A DNA stretch of 9,801 nucleotides from an uncultured Haloferula sp. (GCA_946885645.1 CAMPGU010000150.1:1-9801); one strand, 5' to 3'; shown: positions 1-7,306, counted from the stretch's first letter. Made by a program: numbers and translations. Notes: a model not told the origin generated them from the letters alone.

Positions 1-756
1 AACCTTGATCGTGCACTCGTGATGCTGGAGCTTCTCAGCTCCCGCCCGGAGGGCATCAACGTCAGCGACCTGGGCGTGGAGCTCAAGATCCCGAAGAACA
101 GCGCCTTCCGTATCGCGGTAACCTTGGAGAACCGGGGCTTCCTCGAAAAGGTGGAAAATACCAAGCGCTACCGGCTGACCCCGCGCCTGCTGATCCTGGG
201 TGCGATGTCGGTGACCGACGCCAATCTTTTCGAGAAATCGATCGACGTGATGCGCCGCCTTCGCGATGCCACCGGCGAGACCGCTTTGCTCGGCACCCTT
301 GCCGATGACGAGGGCGTGGTGCTGGACCAGGCGCTCGGCACGCATCATTTCAAATTCGCGGTCGATCCCGGCACGCGCTTCTGCCTTCACACGGCCGCGC
401 CGGGCAAGGCGATGCTGGCAGGACTGCCGGAAGAGGAGCGCATCAAGCGGGTCTCGCGCCTGAAGCTGCCGCGGTTCACGCCGAACACGATCACCTCGCA
501 GGAGGAGTTCCTGACGCACCTGAAGGAGGTTGCGGCGCGGGGATACGGCTTCGACCTGGGAGAAGAAATGGAAGGCCAAACCTGCATCGGCGCGGCAATC
601 CGCGGGGCCACGGGAGCCGTCATCGCCGCGCTGTGGATCACCGCACCCTCCTCCCGCGTTCCCGATGGCCAGCTCGATGCCTTCGGCGCGATGGTGAAAT
701 CCCACGCGGATGAAATTTCGAGCCGCTTCGGGGCCGTTCTGTCTCAGACTGCATGA
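1..756 (+). CDS. IclR-family transcriptional regulator (5' end outside window)
   Basis: Likely one-component, ligand-responsive DNA-binding regulator. The reading frame is open from base 1, and the first codons (NLDRALVMLELLSS) match the start of the IclR winged helix-turn-helix domain. The true start therefore lies upstream, and the GTG/ATG at 19-24 are internal. The wHTH covers about codons 1-65; GINVSDLGVELKIPKNSAFR is the recognition region, followed by the wing at KRYRLTPRLLILG. The rest is the GAF-like IclR effector domain, with the typical segments LHTAAPGKAMLA and GYGFDLGEEMEGQTCIGAAI. Its stop TGA (754-756) overlaps the ATG of the next gene in an ATGA arrangement, which implies co-transcription and translational coupling. 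IclR proteins often control nearby sugar or aromatic catabolism genes, so it probably regulates the PSD1/DUF1501 pair, but its ligand cannot be told from sequence. The family call is firm; the target is inferred. Confidence 0.93.
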   Translation, partial: NLDRALVMLELLSSRPEGINVSDLGVELKIPKNSAFRIAVTLENRGFLEKVENTKRYRLTPRLLILGAMSVTDANLFEKSIDVMRRLRDATGETALLGTLADDEGVVLDQALGTHHFKFAVDPGTRFCLHTAAPGKAMLAGLPEEERIKRVSRLKLPRFTPNTITSQEEFLTHLKEVAARGYGFDLGEEMEGQTCIGAAIRGATGAVIAALWITAPSSRVPDGQLDAFGAMVKSHADEISSRFGAVLSQTA

Positions 757-3713
757 GGAAACCGTGGGTCATCGCTCTCGTCGCCTCGGGGTCCGCGGCA
801 TTTTCCCATGCTGCGGATCCGGCCGGCGTTGAATTTTTCCGGGCCGAGGTGAAGCCGATCCTGGAGCAGAATTGCTTCAAATGCCACGGCGGCACGGATG
901 AGAAGGGTCACCCGAAGGTGCGGGGGAATCTGCAACTCATCAGCCGCAAGGGCCTGATGAAAGGCGGCGATCACGGCCCCGCCTTCAACGAAAGCGATCC
1001 CGCGAAGAGCCATATCCTGGAGGCGATCTCTTACGAGAACGACGACCTCCAGATGCCTCCCCGGAACAAGCTGCCGGACGAGGACATCGCCAAGATCACG
1101 AAATGGGTGGAGATGGGTGCACCCTGGACGCCGGAGGACGCCGACCTGCTGGTGGAAGTCCACGATCCGATGGCCGGTGTCACCGAGGTCAACGAAAAGA
1201 CCAAGGCCCACTGGTCCTACAAGCCGATGACGCGGGTGGAGCCGCCCGCGGTCGCCGACGCCGCCTGGGCGGGAAATCCGGTGGATGCCTTCATCCGCGC
1301 GAAGCTCGATGAGAAGGCCCTGAAGCCGGTGGGGGAGGCATCCCGCGCGGCGCTGCTACGGCGGCTTTCTTACGATCTGACGGGTCTCCCGCCGTCGCTG
1401 GAAGAGATCCGCGCGTTCGAGGCCGATCCCTCGCCGGACGCATGGAGCAAGCAGGTGGAGCGTCTGCTGGCCTCGCCGCAATACGGCGAGAAATGGGCGC
1501 GCCATTGGCTGGATATCGTCCGCTATGCGGAGTCGAACGGCTTCGAGCGGGACAACGAGAAGCCCTTTGTCTGGCGTTACCGCGACTACGTCATCCGCAG
1601 CTTCAACGAAGACAAACCCTACGACCGCTTCGTGGCGGAACAAATTGCGGGCGACGAGTTGCCTGACAAAACGGCCGATTCGCAGGTCGCCACCGGGATG
1701 CTGCGCCTCATGGCTTGGGACGACGAGCCCGCCGACCGGAAACAGCATTTCTTCGACGTGCTGGACGACAACGTGCGCACGGTGACCGAGGGCTTCCTTG
1801 CGATGACCGCAGGGTGTGCGCGTTGCCACGACCACAAGGGCGACCCGATCCCGCAGGCGGATTATTTCAAGTTTGCCTCCTTTTTCCGCGGCATCGAGCC
1901 GATGGGGCGCGGCGGCAAGCAGACCACTTTCATTGAATCGCCCGAATTGGTACAGGACCGCGACCAGCAACTCGTCGAGCTCCTCGCCGAGGAGAAGAAG
2001 ATCCGCCAGTGGATGGACGGCTGCGAAAGCGACGCGCTGGACAACGTGCGCCGCACCCGGCCGGAAGTGGCGGGGCGGGTGAGCAACCTGACCAACATGG
2101 ACCGGTGGCTGGTCACCGACTCCCGCACCAGACCGACGCAGTGGCATTACACCACCGAGGAACCGGGCGAAGACTGGTCCTCGGTTGCCTTCCGCGCCGA
2201 GCGCGCGAATTGGCAGCAGGGTCCGGGGGGATTCGGCACGGCCGCTCCGGGAGTCCAGGCGCGCACCGTGTGGACCGGCCAGGATCTATGGCTCCAGACC
2301 TCCTTCGGCCTCGATTCCATTCCGCAGTCCGTGCTGTTGCACCTTTATCATGACGAGGAAATCGAACTTTACCTGAACGGGCAGCCGGTCTTGCGCGCCG
2401 AGCACTACAGCACCGACTACGAGCGGATCCCCGCGCCCCGCGAATTCATGGCGGCCCTGCAGACCGGCCGCAACGTGCTTGCCGCGCATGTCCGCCAGCG
2501 GGAAGGCGGGCAGTTCTTCGACCTCGGCCTCGAGGTGGATGCCGTGACACCTTCCGATCTCGTCCTGAACCGCGAATACCGTGCGGTCAGCCGCAAGAGT
2601 CGCGAGATCTACCGCCAAAACCTGGAGCGCCTGGGGGAGATCGCGCAGCTCAAGAGATCTCCCGGGATCGAGGCTCTGGTGGTCACGGAAGTGGGCCCGG
2701 TGCCGCCGCCCACCCACATCCACATCCGCGGCAGCGCGCATGCGGAAGGGGATGAGGTGACGCCCGGCTTCCCGGCGATCTGGGGCGGCGAGACCGCTTC
2801 CATCCCGCCGATGCCGGAGGATTCCGGGACCAGCGGACGCCGGCTGGCGCTGGCGAAATGGATGACGCGGCCGGACAACCCGCGCACCGCCCGCGTGATG
2901 GTGAACCGCATCTGGCAACATCATTTCGGCCGCGGCTTGAGTCCTACCCCCAACGACTTCGGCTACCTCGGTACCGCGCCGACCCATCCCGAGCTGCTTG
3001 ATTGGCTCGCCACCGAGTTCGTCGCGAAGGGCTGGAGCGTGAAAACCATGCATCGCCTGCTGCTGAACTCGAAGACTTACCGGCTCTCCATCACCAACGA
3101 CGAAAAGGGCGCTGCGGAAGATCCAGGCAACGATTTCTTCTGGCGCTTTAATCCGCGCCGCCTGACGGCGGAGGAACTCCGCGACTCGATCCTCGCTGGC
3201 ACGGGCGAGCTGAATCTCGAAATGGGCGGCCCCAGCATCTACGTCCCGATGCCCGAGGAAGTACTGGCCACTTCATCGACAAAGGGCGGCAAGTGGGGCG
3301 TCAGCCCTCCGGACCAGGCGAACCGCCGCAGCGTCTATGTAAAGATCAAGCGCTCGCTGCAGCCGCCGATGTTCACCGACTTCGACCTGGCGGACACCGA
3401 CAACACCTGCCCGGTCCGGTTCACCACCACGGTGCCCACCCAGGCGCTCGCGATGATGAACAGCGAGTTCATCCACGAGAAGGCGGGTGCCTTGGCGAAG
3501 CGGCTGGAGAAGGACCGTCCGGGCGATCTGCAAGGGCAGATCCGGCGCGCTTTCGAGCTGGTGCTTTCCCGCGGGCCCGACGAGTCGGAACTCGCCCTTT
3601 CGCTCGCTTTCATCGGCAAGATGAAGAACGAGAGCAAGCTATCGCCGGAGCTTGCGCTGCAACGTTTCTGCGTGGCGGTTTTCAGCTTCAACGAATTTTT
3701 CTACCTCGACTGA
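753..3713 (+). CDS. PSD1/DUF1549 and planctomycete cytochrome c domain protein with inserted jelly-roll-like module
   Basis: Large exported multidomain protein (986 aa) of unknown biochemical function. It begins with a Sec signal peptide (basic MRK, hydrophobic core, probable cleavage after SHA at about residue 20). Next is a PSCyt1 (PF07635) cytochrome c-like domain with C41-F-K-C44-H45 and a probable distal ligand in QMPP (M101). PSCyt2/DUF1549 follows at about 175-390, with LLRRLSYDLTGLPPS, WARHWLDIVRYAESNGFERD and a second haem-type motif C355-A-R-C358-H359 before DHKGDPI. Residues about 464-597 (WHYTTEEPGEDW through FFDLGLEVD, with a central YLNGQPVL) resemble galactose-binding-like jelly rolls of glycosidases. 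PSD1/DUF1553 spans about 692-975 (LALAKWMTRPDNPRTARVMV, NRIWQHHFGRGL) and ends in the typical FSFNEFFYLD. The start at 753 gives the signal peptide directly and overlaps the iclR stop. Family assignment is very likely; haem attachment and a role in polymer or sugar use are inferences. Confidence 0.95.
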   Translation: MRKPWVIALVASGSAAFSHAADPAGVEFFRAEVKPILEQNCFKCHGGTDEKGHPKVRGNLQLISRKGLMKGGDHGPAFNESDPAKSHILEAISYENDDLQMPPRNKLPDEDIAKITKWVEMGAPWTPEDADLLVEVHDPMAGVTEVNEKTKAHWSYKPMTRVEPPAVADAAWAGNPVDAFIRAKLDEKALKPVGEASRAALLRRLSYDLTGLPPSLEEIRAFEADPSPDAWSKQVERLLASPQYGEKWARHWLDIVRYAESNGFERDNEKPFVWRYRDYVIRSFNEDKPYDRFVAEQIAGDELPDKTADSQVATGMLRLMAWDDEPADRKQHFFDVLDDNVRTVTEGFLAMTAGCARCHDHKGDPIPQADYFKFASFFRGIEPMGRGGKQTTFIESPELVQDRDQQLVELLAEEKKIRQWMDGCESDALDNVRRTRPEVAGRVSNLTNMDRWLVTDSRTRPTQWHYTTEEPGEDWSSVAFRAERANWQQGPGGFGTAAPGVQARTVWTGQDLWLQTSFGLDSIPQSVLLHLYHDEEIELYLNGQPVLRAEHYSTDYERIPAPREFMAALQTGRNVLAAHVRQREGGQFFDLGLEVDAVTPSDLVLNREYRAVSRKSREIYRQNLERLGEIAQLKRSPGIEALVVTEVGPVPPPTHIHIRGSAHAEGDEVTPGFPAIWGGETASIPPMPEDSGTSGRRLALAKWMTRPDNPRTARVMVNRIWQHHFGRGLSPTPNDFGYLGTAPTHPELLDWLATEFVAKGWSVKTMHRLLLNSKTYRLSITNDEKGAAEDPGNDFFWRFNPRRLTAEELRDSILAGTGELNLEMGGPSIYVPMPEEVLATSSTKGGKWGVSPPDQANRRSVYVKIKRSLQPPMFTDFDLADTDNTCPVRFTTTVPTQALAMMNSEFIHEKAGALAKRLEKDRPGDLQGQIRRAFELVLSRGPDESELALSLAFIGKMKNESKLSPELALQRFCVAVFSFNEFFYLD

Positions 3714-3755
3714 ACGGGTCGGTCGCGGGTGCATGATCTTTAGCTCTTTCTTCCG

Positions 3756-5213
3756 ATGATTCTCCGTCCACCCTCCGGCAACTTCTGCGGCCGCATCCAC
3801 CGCCGGGAATTCCTCCACCAGATCGGTGGCGGATTCACCTCGCTGGCGCTAGCGGGCATGATGTCGCGCGATGGCGCTTTCGCCGCGGACGAGCTGAAGT
3901 TCGACAACCCGCTCGCGCCGAAGCAGCCGCTGCTGCCGGCCAAGGCGAAGTCCGTGATCTTCCTCTTCATGTACGGCGGACCGAGCCACATGGACACCTT
4001 CGACTACAAGCCGAAGATGTATCCGCTGGATGGCAAGACGATCCCGGTGAAGACCTTCGGCCGCGGCGGCAAGAAGAACGAGGGCCGCGTGGTCGGCCCG
4101 AAGTGGAAATTCAAGCAATACGGCGAGTCCGGGAAGTGGGTCTCCGATCTTTTTCCGAACGTGGGCGGGTGCGTGGATGACATCGCCTTCATCCACTCGA
4201 TGACGGCAGATTCGCCGATCCACGGTTCCGCGATGCTGATGATGAACAGCGGCTCGCTGCTCACCGGCAAGCCTTCGATGGGATCCTGGGTGAACTACGG
4301 CCTCGGCTCGCTGAACGAAAACCTGCCCGGCTACGTGGTAATGCTCGACAAAACAGGCGGCCCGATTTCCGGCGCGAAGAACTGGAGCAGCGGCTACATG
4401 CCCGCCAGCTACCAGGGCGTCGTCTTCCGCTCGCAGGGCAATCCGATCCTGAATCTCCAGAACCGCCCGGGCATGGATCGCGTGCAGCAGCGCTCGCTGC
4501 TTGATTTTCTGGGCGACATCAACAAGTCCCACTTGAAGGGCCGCGATCATAACAGCGATCTCGCCGCACGGATCGCCTCCTACGAGCTGGCCTTCCGCAT
4601 GCAGGCCACCGCCCCGGAAGCGATCGACGTGGAGAACGAACCGGAGCACGTGAAGAAGCTCTACGGGATGGACGGCACGCGCACGGATGACTTCGCGCGC
4701 AAGTGCATCCTCGCCCGCCGTCTGGTGGAGCGCGGCACCCGATTCATCCAGATTTACTCCGGTGGCGCGCACAATGACGACAACTGGGACGCACACGGGG
4801 ATCTGGTGAAGAACCACGAATATCATGCCGGTAATACCGACAAGCCGATCGCGGGGCTTCTGAAGGATCTCAAGCAGCGCGGTCTGCTGGACGAGACGCT
4901 GGTCATCTGGGGCGGGGAGTTCGGACGCCAACCGACGGCGGAATACGCCGAGGGCACCGGCCGCGATCACAATGCCTACGGCTTCACCATGTGGATGGCG
5001 GGCGGCGGCATCAAGGGCGGCACCATTTTCGGCGAAACGGACGAGCTCGGCGGGGAAGCGGTGAAAGACCGGGTGCAGGTGAAGCACCTGCACGCCACCG
5101 TGCTCCAGCAGATGGGACTGGATCCGAATCACCTGAGCTACTTCTACGGCGGGCTGGATCAGAAGCTCGTGGGGGTGGAGGGAGCGGATCCGATCCACGA
5201 GATCATCGCCTGA
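3756..5213 (+). CDS. DUF1501 protein, Tat-exported, alkaline phosphatase/sulfatase-like fold
   Basis: Probable exported protein (485 aa) of the DUF1501 family, which is distantly related to sulfatases and alkaline phosphatases; no activity has been established. The N-terminus carries a twin-arginine signal (H15-R-R-E-F-L20, then the hydrophobic GGGFTSLALAGMM and a likely cleavage near AFAA44), so it should cross the membrane folded, possibly with metal bound. Family landmarks are YGGPSHMDTFDYKP (73-86), GGAHNDDNWDAH (337-347), WGGEFGRQP (385-393) and GRDHN (402-406). Their Asp/His/Glu residues are candidate metal ligands by analogy with the superfamily. An in-frame TAG at 3741 rules out a start upstream of the ATG at 3756. 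There is no Shine-Dalgarno; the leader is pyrimidine-rich. It lies 42 bases after the PSD1 gene, the standard partner arrangement in Planctomycetes and Verrucomicrobia, and is probably in the same operon. The call is firm; the function is unknown. Confidence 0.95.
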   Translation: MILRPPSGNFCGRIHRREFLHQIGGGFTSLALAGMMSRDGAFAADELKFDNPLAPKQPLLPAKAKSVIFLFMYGGPSHMDTFDYKPKMYPLDGKTIPVKTFGRGGKKNEGRVVGPKWKFKQYGESGKWVSDLFPNVGGCVDDIAFIHSMTADSPIHGSAMLMMNSGSLLTGKPSMGSWVNYGLGSLNENLPGYVVMLDKTGGPISGAKNWSSGYMPASYQGVVFRSQGNPILNLQNRPGMDRVQQRSLLDFLGDINKSHLKGRDHNSDLAARIASYELAFRMQATAPEAIDVENEPEHVKKLYGMDGTRTDDFARKCILARRLVERGTRFIQIYSGGAHNDDNWDAHGDLVKNHEYHAGNTDKPIAGLLKDLKQRGLLDETLVIWGGEFGRQPTAEYAEGTGRDHNAYGFTMWMAGGGIKGGTIFGETDELGGEAVKDRVQVKHLHATVLQQMGLDPNHLSYFYGGLDQKLVGVEGADPIHEIIA

Positions 5214-5224
5214 GCGGCCTCCCC

Positions 5225-5254
5225 TTGACCGTGGCGGGCGGGCCGGTTCATCTT
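5225..5254 (+). promoter_or_regulatory. Candidate sigma70-type promoter of trpS
   Basis: TTGACC (5225-5230) matches the -35 consensus at five of six bases. After an 18-base spacer comes CATCTT (5249-5254), a weak -10 (three of six). Only 7 bases separate CATCTT from the trpS ATG, so transcription would start at or next to the start codon. The nadC start has a closely similar layout, which raises confidence in both. The call comes from inspection by eye; GC-rich DNA can give such matches by chance. Confidence 0.4.
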
Positions 5255-5261
5255 CCCGGGC

Positions 5262-6230
5262 ATGCGCATTTTGACCGGGCTGCAACCCAGCGGAAAACTC
5301 CACGTCGGCAATTACTTCGGGGCCATGGAGCCCGCCGTGCGCTTGCAGGAGGAAGGGGAGGCCTTCTACTTCATCGCAAACTACCACGCGATGACCACGG
5401 TGAGGAATCCGGAGGACCTGCGCGCCTATACCCGCGAGCTGGCGGTGGATTTCCTGGCGGCAGGCTTGGATCCGGAGCGCTCCACGTTTTTCCTGCAGAG
5501 CGCCGTGCCGGAAGTGAACGAACTCGCGTGGATCCTCTCCAACGTGTGCCCGGTGAGCCAGTTGGAGAAGGCTCACTCTTACAAGGACAAGGTCGCGCAC
5601 GGGTTCTCCCCGTACCACGGGCTCTTCGCCTATCCCGTGCTGATGGCGGCGGATATTCTCTTGTACGATTCCAACTGCGTCCCGGTGGGCAAGGACCAGA
5701 AGCAGCATCTCGAAATCACCCGGGATCTCGCGGGCAAGATCAACGAAGCCTACGGCGAGGGCACCTTGGTCGTCCCCGAGCCGATGATCCGGGAAGCCAC
5801 CGCGGTGGTGCCGGGCCTCGACGGGCAAAAGATGAGCAAAAGCTATGGTAACACGCTCCCGCTCTTCGCCGAGCCGGCGGAGGTGAAGAAGCTCATCATG
5901 AAAAAGCTGGTTACGGATGCCACTCCGCTGGAGGCACCGAAGCCCAAGGAGGGCTCCACCTTGCTGGCTCTCTACCGCCTGATGGCAGGCGAGGCGGACG
6001 TGGCGGCAATGGAAGCCGACTACGATCGCGGGGGCATCGGCTACGGCGATTTCAAGAAGCGGCTTCTGGAGGCTTACCTGGAGCGCTTCGAGCCGATGCG
6101 TGCGCGCCGGGAAGAGATCCTCGCCGACCCCGGCTACATCGACGAAGTGCTCGCCAAGGGAGCGGAGAAAGCCCGCGCTGCCGCCGCACCGGTGATCGAC
6201 CGTGTGCGACGGGCGGTGGGACTCCGATAG
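5262..6230 (+). CDS. trpS: Tryptophan--tRNA ligase (tryptophanyl-tRNA synthetase)
   Basis: Cytoplasmic class I aminoacyl-tRNA synthetase that charges tRNA-Trp with tryptophan using ATP. At 322 aa it has the normal length for bacterial TrpRS and appears complete. The N-terminus starts directly on the Rossmann fold: LTGLQPSGKLHVGNYFGA carries the HIGH-type signature (H14-V-G-N17). SPYHGLFAYPVLMAADILLY and VGKDQKQHLEITRDLA are typical of the tryptophan-binding and dimer core. The KMSKS loop is exact at 190-194 in GLDGQKMSKSYGN. This belongs to the TrpRS subtype with GLDG.KMSKSYGN rather than the common DPTKKMSKSD form. The gene lies 48 bases after the DUF1501 gene, but that gap holds a promoter-like element, so it is probably an independent housekeeping unit. 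There is no Shine-Dalgarno. A terminator-like hairpin follows about 50 bases after the stop. Confidence 0.97.
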   Translation: MRILTGLQPSGKLHVGNYFGAMEPAVRLQEEGEAFYFIANYHAMTTVRNPEDLRAYTRELAVDFLAAGLDPERSTFFLQSAVPEVNELAWILSNVCPVSQLEKAHSYKDKVAHGFSPYHGLFAYPVLMAADILLYDSNCVPVGKDQKQHLEITRDLAGKINEAYGEGTLVVPEPMIREATAVVPGLDGQKMSKSYGNTLPLFAEPAEVKKLIMKKLVTDATPLEAPKPKEGSTLLALYRLMAGEADVAAMEADYDRGGIGYGDFKKRLLEAYLERFEPMRARREEILADPGYIDEVLAKGAEKARAAAAPVIDRVRRAVGLR

Positions 6231-6261
6231 AAATGGGCGTGGACCGCCGCGCCGGGCTGCA

Positions 6262-6346
6262 TCTTGTAGTCCATCGCCACCCTCTCCACTACCCGCAGGG
6301 GAGGTGAAATTTTTGTTTTGCCAAAATCCCCGGGAGAGGCAAAGTT
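6262..6346. repeat. Possible palindromic interspersed intergenic repeat (REP-like)
   Basis: CCTCTCC at 6281-6287 can pair with GGGGAGG at 6298-6304 (one U-G pair) or perfectly with GGAGAGG at 6333-6339. A smaller TTTT-GCC-AAAA hairpin sits between (6316-6326). In one frame the stretch reads SPPSPLPAGE, a peptide I associate with spurious small proteins predicted from dispersed palindromic repeats in many genomes. Only one copy is in the window, so repetitiveness is an inference. Confidence 0.3.
6281..6319 (+). terminator. Terminator-like hairpin after trpS
   Basis: Seven-base stem CCTCTCC/GGGGAGG (6281-6287 with 6298-6304, one U-G pair) with a 10-base loop. It is followed, after TGAAA, by the U-rich run TTTTTGTTTT (6310-6319). 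Position just downstream of trpS fits intrinsic termination. The short gap between stem and U-tract and the competing downstream arm (6333-6339) make it imperfect. Confidence 0.45.
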
Positions 6347-6393
6347 CCCCCAAGTCCGATGGACGTCGGCGGCCGCCGGTGATGCAGCCGCCC

Positions 6394-6455
6394 CCGGGTT
6401 TGAAAACCCTGCCGCGCTTGAATTCGCACTTTGGCAGGGCTTCGCCATAACCCGG
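6394..6455 (+). promoter_or_regulatory. Nested inverted repeats in presumed yebC leader
   Basis: The outer arms CCGGGTT (6394-6400) and AACCCGG (6449-6455) are perfectly complementary. They enclose inner arms CCCTGCC (6407-6413) and GGCAGGG (6433-6439), also perfect, with a 19-base apical loop. GGGTT (6396-6400) can instead pair locally with AACCC (6405-6409), which would break both longer stems. This gives a two-state structure about 100 bases before the yebC ATG. It matches no riboswitch class I recognise. If yebC transcription starts further downstream, it would be a DNA-level or unrelated feature. Confidence 0.35.
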
Positions 6456-6553
6456 TCACGCCGTTGTTCGAAATCCTTTCATGCATTTCCTAACAGGGAA
6501 TGGTCACGTGCCCCCACGCACCCCTTTCCTTTCTGTTCCCCACACAATCGATC

Positions 6554-7306
6554 ATGGCTGGTCACAACAAGTGGTCCAAGGTCAAGCACATCAAGGCCCG
6601 CGTCGATGTCATCAAGGGCAGGGTGTTCAGCAAATGTGCCCATGAAATCGCCCTTGCGGCCCGCTCGGGCGGTGGAGACATCGGCATGAACGCCCGCCTG
6701 CGTGCCGCCGTGGACAATGCCAAGGCCGTTTCGATGCCGAAGGAGAACATCGACCGCGCCATCAAGAAGGGCCTCGGCGAGTTGGGCGGTGAAGCGATCC
6801 AAGAGGTGACCTACGAGGGCTACGGACCCGCCGGGATCGCTTTCCTGATCGAGATCGCCACCGATAATCTGAATCGTGCCGCCGCCGACCTGCGCTCCCT
6901 CTTTTCCAAGAACGGGGGCAGCGTCGCCACCCCCGGCAGCGTGGCTTATCAATTCGACCGCAAGGGGGAAATCCGCATCCCTGCCGGGGACATCGGAGAG
7001 GACCGCATGATGGAAGCCGCGATCCTCGCGGGTGCGGACGACGTGCAGAGTGACGAAAGCGAACACGTTGTATTGACTTCTCCCGTCGAGCTCGCGGCCG
7101 TGGCCGGGGAGTTGCGCGCCGCCGGATTTACCATTGCATCGGAGAAACTGGTCTCCGTGCCGCAGAATCTTTCCACGGTCTCCGATCCCGAGATCGCCCG
7201 TCAGGTGATGAAACTCTACGACCTGCTGGATGCGTACGACGACACGCTGAACGTTTTCACCAATTTCGAGGTAGCCGACGAAGTTCTCGAAGCCCTCGAA
7301 GCATGA
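6554..7306 (+). CDS. yebC: YebC/PmpR/TACO1-family protein
   Basis: Cytoplasmic protein (250 aa, normal family length). YebC-family members were first described as transcriptional regulators (PmpR type). More recent work on relatives, including mitochondrial TACO1, ties them to relief of ribosome stalling, notably at proline-rich stretches. Which applies here cannot be read from sequence. The N-terminus MAGHNKWSKVKHIKARVDVI is the family hallmark, followed by ARSGGGDIGMNARLRAAVDN, MPKENIDRAIKKG, VTYEGYGPAGIAFLIE and DNLNRAAADLRSLFSKNGG. The three-domain layout is complete and ends in LEALEA. I chose the ATG at 6554 because it gives the conserved MAGH start; an in-frame GTG at 6500 would add 18 unrelated residues. 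There is no Shine-Dalgarno, and a pyrimidine-rich tract precedes it. The 39-base gap to rho suggests possible co-transcription. Confidence 0.96.
   Translation: MAGHNKWSKVKHIKARVDVIKGRVFSKCAHEIALAARSGGGDIGMNARLRAAVDNAKAVSMPKENIDRAIKKGLGELGGEAIQEVTYEGYGPAGIAFLIEIATDNLNRAAADLRSLFSKNGGSVATPGSVAYQFDRKGEIRIPAGDIGEDRMMEAAILAGADDVQSDESEHVVLTSPVELAAVAGELRAAGFTIASEKLVSVPQNLSTVSDPEIARQVMKLYDLLDAYDDTLNVFTNFEVADEVLEALEA

Larger units (their letters stand above)
6231..6553 (+). other. 323-base non-coding stretch between trpS and yebC
   Basis: No credible gene was found here. The open frames lack homology-like features and usable start contexts, and no tRNA fold was found. The stretch holds a terminator-like hairpin (6281-6319), probably part of a palindromic intergenic repeat (about 6262-6346). 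It also has nested inverted repeats (6394-6455) and a pyrimidine-rich segment just before yebC. The yebC promoter must lie here if trpS terminates upstream. TTGTTC at 6464-6469 is a weak -35 candidate, but no convincing -10 follows it. Confidence 0.7.

Noticed and set aside
19..24. GTG/ATG at 19-24 as the iclR start
   Set aside because: The codons before it (NLDRAL) match the conserved start of the IclR DNA-binding domain, so the gene begins upstream of the window.
3719..3755. Leaderless promoter for the DUF1501 gene
   Set aside because: The bases at the matching spacing (TCGGTC, then GCTCTT) lack a TTG -35 and a TAnnnT -10. Operon transcription with the PSD1 gene explains expression better.
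3849..6353. 834-codon open frame on the - strand across DUF1501 and trpS
   Set aside because: It lies antisense to two clear protein families and crosses their intergenic gap. Its translation is biased toward His/Arg/Ala/Leu, as expected from the reverse of GC-rich codons, and shows no recognisable domain.
6391..6411. T-arm-like sequence GGGTTTGAAAACCC suggesting a tRNA
   Set aside because: The loop lacks the conserved TTC, and no acceptor, D or anticodon stem can be built around it.
6202..6450. Small + strand open frame between trpS and yebC
   Set aside because: It overlaps the end of trpS, reads through palindromic non-coding sequence and has no protein-like conservation signal. It is better explained as a repeat.
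6500..6553. Upstream GTG start giving YebC 18 more residues
   Set aside because: YebC proteins begin with MAGH-K/N-W at the ATG at 6554; the added residues are unlike the family and the region is pyrimidine-rich leader.
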